A stretch of 64,000 bases of DNA from Eriocheir sinensis (taxonomy: Eukaryota; Arthropoda; Malacostraca; Decapoda; Varunidae): contig NC_066531.1 of the NCBI RefSeq assembly GCF_024679095.1, positions 5,984,616-6,048,615 of the forward strand. The letters are read 5' to 3'. Below are positions 17,640 to 27,448 of the stretch, one piece after another. Every line of letters starts with the position of its first letter. Within the stretch, counting starts at the first letter, position 1. The notes below the pieces were generated by a model. That model worked only from the letters and a program-made list of their open reading frames with translations, had not been told where the DNA came from and did not search any database. A program made the position numbers and the translations under genes.

Positions 17640-17800
17640 TGACTAGTGACTACCGGTACTGCAGTACCGCACACCACGTACCGCACTGGGAAAGAAAAAA
17701 AATGGGACCGCAGTACCGCAACCGCACTACTCCAAAAAAAGTACCGCACTACCGCAACCGCACTACTGATTTTTCAGTACCGCGCCCACCTCCGATCATA
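17640..17800. repeat. ACCGC-repeat tract, hAT-end-like
   Basis: Repeated GTACCGCA and CAACCGCACTAC blocks (17652-17765), closing with GTACCGCGCCCACCTC. Tracts of this kind form the subterminal region of some arthropod hAT transposons whose ends read like GAGGTGGGC. No transposase and no second end are seen nearby, so this would be a solo end or a short non-autonomous copy. Confidence 0.45.
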
Positions 17801-18429
17801 GCTGTCGTAAATCATACATTAACTCGGCTGATCGAGTTGAATCCATCACAAAATCCACGTCAGAGTATGCAGTACTGAGAGAGCTGCATGCAGATTCTTT
17901 TTCTATTATCTCCGAATATATCAAGTCTTCTGTAATTGAAAACCAAAGACCTGAATTTATTAGTACAGCGGATGAGACACACAAAATGGCCAAATTGTGC
18001 ACTTTTGAGTAAAAGCAAGAGACTTTGCATGGTGATTCTTCATCCAACAGGAATGAAATTTAGAAATGGAGGCATTTGAAAAAAAGCATATTTTCAAGAT
18101 GGCGGCCAACTAAAGATATATGAGAAAATCGAGATTATTTTCATGGAACACGATTTTTGAATGCTTTCTGATAAATATCAGAGAAATTATACTTATAATT
18201 GAAAAAATATTTCCTTACAAAAATATGTGCTCCATAAGCTTGACATTGAATAATGTTGAATATAAATGAATCTAATAATAATGAATATAAAACCTAACAT
18301 GCCTTATGAATGGGAAGTAACATGTTAGGGGCAATAATCAACAAAAGCAAATGAATATGAATAACACCCACCAGAATGACTCTTCAACCAAACTGTTGGG
18401 AGTTGGAGGTGGCATATGGCAATGGTTGG

Positions 18430-21400
18430 GCTTTTACATCAATATATTCTTAAGTTAACCCAAGCCCATTCTGCCCTGGGCAACCAGCAACCGGGTGTAC
18501 ATTCAGTTGGAACAATCACCTGCACATTTGCAGAATCAGTGCATTTCAAAGGAAGCGCTTCGGCATTTGCATCCATGCAACCCTTTGCAACACAACAGTT
18601 CAATACACGTTGCAGAAGCTGGAGGCGGACCACAATGGTGTCCATGCGGTACTTGTGCCAGCCTTGTCCCATCCCATCCATGAGGATATCAGGATATTCC
18701 TGGCCCCAAATAACGCCTTGTGCACGTGCTGGTCGGGCTGCTTGTGTGGGATGTTCTCGATCGTGCGGCCTTCTAAGAACTCGCCGAACATCACTGCTAG
18801 CTGAAGTTCTGTTATACAACAATACAACAAAACGTTCAAGTTCAGCATAGTGAGAGTCAGAAATTTCTTGTGGAGGGTTGGATGACAGGCTAGCAAATGT
18901 CGTCGTGATGTGGTCATATGTTTGCCCAGGTAGCCAGGCCTTTCTTGCCTATACCATACATTGCAGAAACTGTACATCCTGTAATACTGTGAAACAGTGA
19001 AGACCAGTGCACCTCTGTGGACCGAGAGTCATGGCTAGTTCATGTACAGGAATGAAACGCCTTGTTTTTTCCTGTTCCAAAGTCAATCCACAATTCTTGT
19101 GGTTTGATTGTTGCAAAGAGCAGTGGCCAACACTACAACATCCGTATCTACGGTTCTGATGGAGATCTTTTGAGAGCCATGTCTGCATTTGCAGTGTGTG
19201 CAACAACAAACAGGTGTCAGCTTCTCTCATGTACAAGGTGATATTTCATTAACAGCAGCATCAGATTCTTCCTTGGTCCCTTGTACTACCATGTCACCAC
19301 AATCAACTCTTGAACCTCAGGACACAGTCATATCAGACAGAAACTGGAACAATTCTGTCTTGTTCATACTGTTCTTTAGGAATTCCTCCACTTTCTTGGA
19401 ACTGTGTTGTCTGGTGCCACCGTCGTCTTGCACCAGTTCCTCGCTTGTCCCTGGCATCAGATTTAAGACTGTCCTGATGATAGACATCCCATACAAGGTC
19501 AGTCTGTCGCACATGGTCAGTGTTCTTTGGATGAAAGGGAGGAAGATCTTGAAGCATACTCAGCAAAGGTCAGCAATTTGGAGTCAGAGAAATTAACAGC
19601 AGGACCATCTAGCATAACTGCATCAACCTCAGGAGCAGCATCACTGGGCATTGCCAAGTCTTCCAAGCAATTTAACAGCTGGCTTGTTTGAAGGACGCAA
19701 TTTTCTGACTGGGATAAAGAATTCCTCTAATGACCCTTCTCGAGACTGACTAGCAATGTAGAGTCGTGCAAATAAAGCAGTCTTGCCAAAGAAGATACCT
19801 GACTAGGGACTGTGCTTTTCTTAACTGTAGGCGAGATCAGCGGAAAATTGTTCTTCTTGATTGGATCTGACAACGGTTTTGATCTGTTGATGATTCTCTC
19901 ATTGACAAATGTGTTGTACTGCTCAATGCCAGATTAATCTTGTAGAGTGTTCCATTACAGAGTTGTCAATGATGTCTCCTGAAAAGAACAACCAGTTCTG
20001 AAGTTTCATCGTCAAATGGATTTCCACCCTTCTGAATACTCTGAGCAAGTTCTTGACATCTGACACAAACGTTGATTGGACTTTCTCATGTTCCTCGTGA
20101 TGCTGGAATTGTGTTCTTGTAGATGAAATGCAGTCGATGGCGCTTTCAAATCTACAATCACTCTAGCCATTTCGGGTCCGCCGACAGTCCACCTTCTCAA
20201 AGCAGCAGCATTTTCTGTGAGCCAATGGCCCCGCCCTCACCTTTACAGAGCATTATTTTGCTCATGCGCTTGATCTATCGACATTCCTGAAAATCGATTA
20301 CATGTCTTCCAGACGACGAAGTTTCCTTGAACTGTCAGGAATACATCTGGATGAGTGGTGTGGAGGTTGGTCATATCCTGATGTGAATGGGTAGCCACCG
20401 TGAATAGTTGTGATGGTCAAGAGCAAAAACCATGGAGCCATAATTAGACTCTGAAGGTAGAGTTCAAAATTTCCCTCTCGCAATGACCTGACACAAACAA
20501 GGTGAGTTCCATCTCTAATACAAAAAGACCAGTACTTGAAGGTGGGATGACTGTCTGCTGATTGATTGACCAAGATTCCATGTTGCATGGCTCTTCTCCC
20601 CAGGTAATCCTCCTGCCTGATAACTCTGAGTGAGCAACATCTGTAGAGCACACGCTGTGACTTCAGCTCTTCTTGTTCGAGTCACATGAGCAGCTTTCAA
20701 AACGAATCTGCTGCCTGATCCAACAAGTCCTGCGTCAACAAGTGAGTCTGTCCAGCCACTGCCTTCCCACTGACCTACTGCTTTCCAAGTAGGCCATTTC
20801 AATGTGGAGACCACCATCATGATTACAAGGAGGACTCACCATGCTGATCTGGAAATTGCCACTGACTTTTTAGCAACTGAGAATAGCAGTTGATCTGCAG
20901 CTATTATACAGGTCTGACCTGGATTGAGATACTCAGTAGCCCTGCGGACCATGTTCATACCATGCTTGATCATAGCTTCAGACTTCGCTTGTTCACTGAA
21001 CAAAGGGAGGAGTGGTGACTGATGGCAGCCTATCCGAGTCATGGATCAGATTCAGTGGTGGTATGCTCCCAAGACACATCAGAGGGTATTCTTTGATTTG
21101 ATACTGCCTGCCTCTTGCACACTGCTAACCTCTTCTTTGGACTTGTTGAAGCAGTTGTTTTCCACTAGAGGAACAGAACCATTGAGTAGTGGTGGTACAA
21201 GAGGTTTCTTCATGACACTGCAGGAGGAACATATGCAGAACTCTGGCAGCTCTGATTTCTTCTTCTTCTTGGGTCTCAGCTGCCGCTGCGTTTGGCATGG
21301 ATCTCCTGTTTGTTCAATAGTGGGATACTGGAATATAGAATTCCAGTTCCATGAAAGGAACCATGTGATGTCAAGGAGCTCGGATTATGATCGATATTAT

Positions 21401-22690
21401 CAACGGCTCCAGAAGAAGATCCCTCGACGCAGGTTTTATGGAACCACAGCCTCTATTTCATTGAAATAGCAGCAGCATCGGTGAGTTGTGTTTTGACACT
21501 TGAAGGACTCTATCATATGATACTGACATTCCTAGATGATAGAAAGAATCCAGTAAGTTCCTACTTCGTGTGTGTGCATGGATCTTGAGGCCCAAGTACG
21601 TACAAAGGAGTTTCATTTTTCTTTGCTGGTGGCTGTGAGCGCTGCCTGTTGAATTTAACACTTGAATTTAATGAGAGAAGTGCTGCTTGATACTTTGCTT
21701 TGTTGTTGCATGTAATACTTGGCCCTGTTAGCGTCATTGTCATCAAAGATAGGAGAGACTCTGGAATGCTATCTTCCTGATTCATAGATGATCCATCAAA
21801 ACACTTAGACTTATGATTGAATATGTCTCTGCGAATTAGCCTGGCTGCCTTTGCGAGACACAAGGCTTCATCATCGCCTGAGTCTCTGTAGGAAGACTTA
21901 AGTGTTTTGCCTACCTGATGTGTGAAAGCAAGCAGCACGTCTTTACCTGAAACATGAGCCTGCAAGTCAGAATTGCGCCTAACAAACGATTCTTTAACCT
22001 TGTACTGTGGTCTTTGCTCAATGCCATTCTCCTTCAAACAGGAAGCATAGAGACTTGTAAGATGAGCCAGTCTTAGAGGCTTTGGGTCAGGAAACTCTGT
22101 GTTCTTCAACATATTCAACAAGTTCAGCAAATGCAAGACTGTGAAACGTTTGTCCATCTTGTTCTTCACTTTCCTTCAAAGCTGACTCTCTCCTTCTATA
22201 CAATTGGGCCAAACATGACAAGTGATACTTTGCTTCCTGAGCTATCAAATCACCACCACCAAGCTTTGCAATCAATTTCTCATCCTGAACGTCAAACGCA
22301 CATTTTCTAACCTTTTCATCAACAGAGTATGTTTCGACATTATGAAGTTCTTCCTTTGTCACAGTGTCACACAGGAAACACACCCGTGAAATAGTGGCAG
22401 ATATGTCTCTTCTAGTGAACTTACGAGAGCTTGTGTTATCACCAACAGACTTCCGTTTTCTCAGCTCTTTCTACGGCTGGTTCTTGCACTTATTGCAAGG
22501 GAACACGATTTGTGCCACTTTGCACAGTTGTCTCTAAAGCTGGCCTCTACGCCCCTTCCTTGGTCAATTCTGGTAAGGTCAAGGGAAAATGGAAGGAATT
22601 GCATTTCTGCAGGCGATTCAGGTTGTTGGCAAGTGTTGTCCAACCAGCCCCACCTTTCCCTTTGCTGTTGGCAGGACATTGTAATTGCTC
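18430..22690 (-). pseudogene. uncharacterised CXC-domain family protein, decayed
   Basis: The reverse strand encodes, in order but in shifting frames, blocks of a large uncharacterised protein family that I recognise as multi-copy in many animals. They are NCAKWHKSCSLAI (22540), CFLCDTVTKEELHNVETYSV (22383), an open stretch 22169-21561 with SGKDVLLAFTHQVGKTLKSS, LGMSVSYDRVLQVS (near 21500), HGMNMVRRATEYLNPGQT (20960), VTRTRRAEVTACALQ (20660), VRSLREGNFELYLQSL (20480), RRWTVGGPEMARVIVDL (20190), EADTCLLLHTLQMQ (19220), RTVDTDVVVLA (about 19150, other frame), VHELAMTLGP (19040), and a cysteine-rich C-terminus near 18600-18500. The full family protein is roughly 1,300-1,500 residues; about that length is represented here but stops and frameshifts occur in almost every block. 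Function unknown; the Cys-rich end resembles Tesmin/TSO1-type CXC repeats. Confidence 0.8.
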
Positions 22691-22912
22691 AGATGTATCG
22701 TTTGACAGAGAATACACAAGTTCCAATCAGTTGGATTGTTTACTCTCGTTGCTAGTTGACGGTTGTTCTGGTTCATTCATTGTTGTAACGAGCCAGTTAC
22801 ACACGAAGTTCACAGCAGAACAACATCAGCCAAACACCTGCACCGTTCCTGCAGAAAGTTCACAACAGAACAGCATCAGCCAAAAGCACCTGCACCACGT
22901 TCCTGAAAATGA

Positions 22913-22913
<1 letters not shown>

Positions 22914-23000
<87 letters not shown>
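22914..23000. repeat. (TA)n microsatellite
   Basis: About 87 bp of TA. Confidence 0.95.
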
Positions 23001-23004
<4 letters not shown>

Positions 23005-23334
23005 AATATCACTGCACCAAATTGTGTGCATTGCTGCTAGTTCACCTTGGTTTATATCAAGATAAATGTAACATTGTGGTCATTTTACCAACGCCCAGCA
23101 GCCATATTTGATTTGGCGGCCATCTTGGAAATTCGCATTTTTTGCCTCCATATCTATTATATCAGCATATATCCTAAATATATATATACAGACCAAATTT
23201 CATGCTTTTACTATGAAGTGCACAATGGTTTCAATGATCCGCTGTACTATATGGTATCAATTCACTCGTGGTATTTGTCAGTTGTTTAGGAAAAGGGAAT
23301 AACTTCCACATATTCTTGTCAAAACTTGGAGAAA

Positions 23335-23783
23335 CAATATTGCATCACTTTAAGGGTCAGCTACAGATGACTAATTCAAGTAAGAAAGAAGGAAATGTTT
23401 TGCATAATAGTGCACTCTACAATTTGAAGCGGCTTTGGAACATGCTCAAAATTATGCTGTTTCTCCCGAACATAAAGTGACTGAAGCAGCTCTATATTTG
23501 AAAACAGTTATAATGCAGAAAAAAAAATGCAAAGATCTTCCATATCCTTTGACACCTGAAGCAATTAGTAAAGGCCAGATAACAGCAACTGATACCTTGC
23601 TTCATTTTTTTCAAGTTCTGCATACAGGTTTATCAATAACGAAATAATCAAATGACCATGCTCAGAGGTTTGTGGGATCTAAAGCTGCAGACGTAATATT
23701 TGCAACTACCCGAGGAATGGCTAAACCCGGTAAACATCTGACACTAGTCCTCTGTAGCTGACCCTTAAAGTGATGCAATATTT
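23335..23783. mobile_element. short element with perfect 32-bp inverted repeats
   Basis: The 32 bases starting AATATTGCATCACTTTAAGG at 23336 recur as an exact reverse complement ending at 23783 (starting TCTGTAGCTGACCC at 23752). Between them the plus strand has coding-like blocks: VTEAALYLKTVIMQ, YPLTPEAISKGQITATDTLL, then DVIFATTRGMAKPGKHLTL. These resemble the middle of another uncharacterised multi-copy animal family related in style to the protein of element Q. One stop (23645) and frame changes break it. It reads as an internally deleted transposon copy. Confidence 0.6.
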
Positions 23784-25190
23784 TTTTCTCAAAGTTTTTG
23801 ACTCTTTTATTCCTTCTCCTCAAACCTGGATGTAACTGTGGCCATAGTTTTGATTGCTTTCTTTGACCCATCAAGTAAATAATCATATTATAAATTTGTA
23901 AAAGGAAACACCATTTGAGGAGAAGCCTTTATTGTGACAACGTTTCGCCTCTCTTGGCATTATCAAGTGTTTCCTTATACAATCTGTTGGTTAGTTCTCC
24001 CTGTTCACATTAGAAAGTTATTCAGTTTTGATTTTATGTATAGTACTAAGCATGGGAGTTCTGGAGTCTCTAAGCCTCGGGTACCGCCGTACCGGTATGT
24101 TGATGGTGAAGAAGGTATTTTCATCCAGAGAGCTTGCTAACCCCCGCAAAAAAATAAAATTTATTTAAGTAGGAAGTTTTTACTAGGTGTTAGTAGCCTG
24201 ACGTTTGTTTGTGTTATAAAAACGTTTTGATCTAAATTTAAGAAATTCTTCAAGTACGGGTGGAAAAATGTTGTGGTTCAGAACAAGAATATATTTAATT
24301 ACTCCAAATTTTAGGTTACTCAGCAAAACCTACACAAATTTAGGTAACTACATATATTGGAATCGTCCAGGTGAAACATGACAAATGTTGGTCCATTAGT
24401 TAGGCTACAGTGGGCCAAAACGTGGGAGTCAAATATTTTCCTCACCGCACCGCATGGTCCAACATATATGCCCCTGCCACTATATGTTGGCCGGGTTGTG
24501 ACCAGCAAAAAACGGGTTTCTAATACTCTCATGGGATGAACGTTTCAAAAATACCATAAAATCTTTTGGCCTCAGACGGGTGATTACCTAGCCCTTGCTC
24601 TATAACCCTTACTAACGCTGCCTTGGTAGAGTGGCACTGGCCGGATGTTCCTCTTTACCTTAGAGAAATGCTGTCAATGTTTTACGCTCAGATCCAGAAA
24701 GTCGATGTATTCCTGAAACGTCGAATCGGATCGTCCTTGGCGTGAGGAAAAATATCTCCGAAATATTCACAATGCTGAGCCCGCCTTCCCTCCTCCTAGT
24801 TGTCTATACCACGGGGCTGCCATGCCCCCCGGCGTTTCTGATGCCGTAAAGTCTCGCCTCTGAGGGCCTTGGTCCGGAATGAGGGGCTGTCAGGGTCCGC
24901 GGCGCAAATGTGTCCGAGTCCAATCATTCCCTCGCCAAACGGGTGTGCATGGCCAGACTTAGACTTCCCCGCCCTTCATCTTCCTTTCACTCCTTTCCCA
25001 ATCCTTGATTCCTTCTCATTCTGCCTCCGCCATGCTCCCCTCCTTCCCTGTCTTTCACATCTCGGTCTCTCCTGCCTCCTTCATCCCTCGTCCAGGTAGT
25101 TTACGCTTCCATCCCAGTCCTATAATTGGGGTATCTCACTGACATTTTCGGTGCACTCAATGGTCTAATTATCAGTATGCAAGGCCATAA
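23784..25190. other. no gene recognised
   Basis: Contains a short motif common near repeats, GACAACGTTTCGCCTCTC (23937-23954), a few GTACCG repeats (24078-24095), and a pyrimidine-rich tract (24960-25100). No protein family is recognised in any frame. Confidence 0.5.
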
Positions 25191-25198
25191 CCAGACGA

Positions 25199-25936
25199 TT
25201 GTTGGAGTTGCAGAAAATATGTCTTCTTTCAAATGCAAACTTAACTGTGGCTTGGGAACGTAAAGAGAGGGAAATTTGCAGCTTTTTCAACTGTGGCAGA
25301 ATTTTAGAAACATGGGAGGAGACAACATCTCACGGCGATGCCAAAAGTTTAATTGTGCCACACTTGACTGAACTGATGGCAGAGTTTGATAGGCGAATCT
25401 CAGAAGAGCACATTTGAACGCAATAATGGGTGATAAATCCTTTTAACGTGAATGTCAAAGACCTACCAGAAGATGTTCCAGGACTCCCAGAGCAACTTAT
25501 TGAGGTTCAGAGTGAAAATCTGTTGAAGGACCTTTTCAAGGAAGTGTCTCTTTCTGAGTTCTGGATTCGGGTAAAGAAAGAGAAGCCTATTGTAGGAGGT
25601 TAGGCGGTAAAAGTGTTGCTCCCATTTGTTACAACCTACCTTTGCGAGCATGTTTGTTTGGCTCTGACTCATATTAAAATCAAGTTGGGAAACAAGCTCA
25701 ACACCAAGCATGATATGAGATGCAGCCGTAGCACATTGATCCCACTATTTGACACATTGGTGAATGAGAACCAGCACCATGGATCCCATTAGTTTAGTTA
25801 AGATTATAAAAAAGAACACGTTTAATTTCTTTAAAAAAAAGTTTATATACCACTGTACGTTTTATTTTCTTTACTGTGGGTCGCGAAGGGTTAAAATGTT
25901 CCAAATACTCATGAAAAAGTTTGAGAACCGTTGGCT
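25199..25936 (+). pseudogene. hAT transposase C-terminal fragment with 3' end
   Basis: The frames read FDRRISEEHI, then NPFNVNVKDLPEDVPGLPEQ, NLLKDLFKEVSLSEFWIRVK, EKPIVGG, LPFVTTYLCEHVCLALTHIK. This is the C-terminal dimerisation region of hAT transposases of the ZBED5/FAM200-like type. Breaks occur at 25415-25445 and at a stop near 25602. The non-coding end includes GGGTCGCGAAGGGTTAAAAT and closes with AAAAAGTTTGAGAACCGTTGG (about 25914-25934), which has the form of a Charlie-like hAT terminal inverted repeat. The 5' part of the element is not in the window. Confidence 0.75.
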
Positions 25937-26330
25937 TAGAGGAAGGAAAGCGGAAAGCGTTATTTTTAAGGTAGCGAATGTTATGTGTTATTTTTAGTTG
26001 AAGGCGCGAACTGCTATCTCACGTCAGGTCCGGTGTTACCGTTGCCTGCTTTCATAAGTTGATTGTAGTAAGTGAGATAACACAATAGCCTTTTAGTTGG
26101 CCGAGCGGTAGCCGTTATAAGTTCACTTTAGTTCACTTTAGTTTTCTCTCTCACATGGACAGTCAAAGATGTGAATAGTATTTTAACTATATTAACAGTA
26201 TTACACAAAAGTTTACAATTTTGCGTGAGCGAGTCGCACGAAATCGAGACAGCCACACAAAAGGAGACTATAGAACAGGAGAGGGGGCCTCTATGGGAGA
26301 CCGTGGGCGGGTGTTAGTGTATGTCGGTTG

Positions 26331-26682
26331 GGGAGGCGGTGGCTGAGTCGTCAGAGTAACGGCCTCGTGTTCAGGAGGACGCGAGTTCAATCCCCCCCCC
26401 CGGTGCCATCAAGCTGGGATTTTTCAGCCGCCGCCGAGTGGCTTAAAACTACCCACATGCTGTCCAGAAGACCACCCGGACTCTAGATTCTAGGATAAAA
26501 AATGAGCTCTGGGAGGGCAGCATGAGCCAATGCAAGATGGCGCCACTATAAACACTCGCCTGCGCCAGAACGGGCTGGGCCGACCATCAGGACCCACCGG
26601 AAAGAAGCCTTGGGCCGACCATCAGGTTCCACCGGGAAGAAGCCTACCGGCGCAATAGGCAGAAAAAAGAAAAGAAAAAAAA
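26331..26682 (+). repeat. S1 SINE inserted in P1
   Basis: Starts GGGAGGCGGTGGCTGAG (A-box-like), with a B-box-like GAGTTCAATCC at about 26384, a body shared with 37005-37372 and 56695-57053 (TTAAAACTACCCACATGCTG, GCATGAGCCAATGCA, GAACGGGCTGGGCCGACCAT), and an A-rich tail. The matching place in P2 (near 51668) has no SINE. Confidence 0.8.
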
Positions 26683-27361
26683 CAGATGGCGCAGGAGCAG
26701 CTTTGTTTACATCCAGGCGCCTCCACCCCTCCAGACACCCATCCAAACCCCCAGTACCCATCAGCAGTGTTGCTACATGGGATCAAGCAGCAAATGTTGC
26801 TACTTTTTTTCTTCAGTCTGGTTATTTCCCATTTTAAATAAAAAAATAAAGGTAGATAAATATTAAAATGTACAGTAGGAACTATATATATATACTGTAT
26901 ATATTTACTAGGTAGATATAGCCTGACTGCATGTCATGAGTAATACTATTATTGTTATATTATTATACCGCAATTATATTACTTTCTCTGCATGTGTGGT
27001 TAGATGTGTTTTATGTGTTTAACCTTTCTGTATATATACTGGAATGAACCAAGGAATTGTAGCCCTACTGCCGGTCTTTAAAACTATGTAATCATGTTTT
27101 TCTTCCAAACTCATTGTTTTAGCACGCACGCTGACTTCCATCAGTAATGATGATATATATTAATTGAGTCATTGGTTTGTAGGGGGAAAGAGTGGGTGAA
27201 TATAATTATCTTGGTCTAACTTATACTGTTTATTATACCGCTATTCGCAGCAATATCTTTCTCTGCTCGGATTGCAACCCTGCCTCGTTCAAAAATCATA
27301 ACACCGACGCGGCCGCCACGTTTACCAGCCGGAGCCTCAAATCATGTCCCTTTGTGGTGAT
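26683..27361 (+). other. P1 5' region, homologous to P2
   Basis: Matches the reverse strand of 51005-51680 almost throughout, with moderate divergence and small indels. Landmarks: CAGATGGCGCAGG, GTTGCTACATGGGATCA, ATATAGCCTGACTGCATGTC, GTTTGTAGGGGGAAAGAGTG. This is the 5' untranslated region of the element's gene. It leads into a THAP exon broken by the I-like element at 27361/27362. Confidence 0.75.
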
Positions 27362-27448
27362 CATCATCATCATAAAGATTTCCCCTGGGGCCCAGGGGGG
27401 GGACGGGCCTTTGTCTATTGACGGCCCGTCAAGAGAATTACTAAATAA

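Larger units (their letters stand above)
17943..23290. mobile_element. element Q: decayed CXC-protein gene within long inverted repeats
   Basis: The flanks of the gene at 18430-22690 are imperfect reverse complements. The left copy (17943-18120) contains GTACAGCGGAT, AAATTGTGCACTT, GTAAAAGCA, AATGGAGGCA and TTTTCAAGATGGCGGCCAA. The right copy (about 23085-23290) contains the same blocks inverted and in mirrored order, including GGCGGCCATCTTGG and GAAGTGCACAAT. This layout is that of a DNA transposon of about 5.3 kb with terminal inverted repeats of 150 bp or more. No target duplication was found because the outer edges are not sharp. A (TA)n array (22914-23000) lies inside the right part. Confidence 0.65.

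Noticed and set aside
18416..22990. Plus-strand ORFs at 18416-18850, 19189-19596, 21041-21469 and 22431-23006
   Set aside because: They overlap the reverse-strand CXC-family gene, which alone shows family motifs.
26085..26150. tRNA-Leu-like TTGGCCGAGCGGTAG
   Set aside because: Only an A-box-like stretch; no B box or cloverleaf follows.
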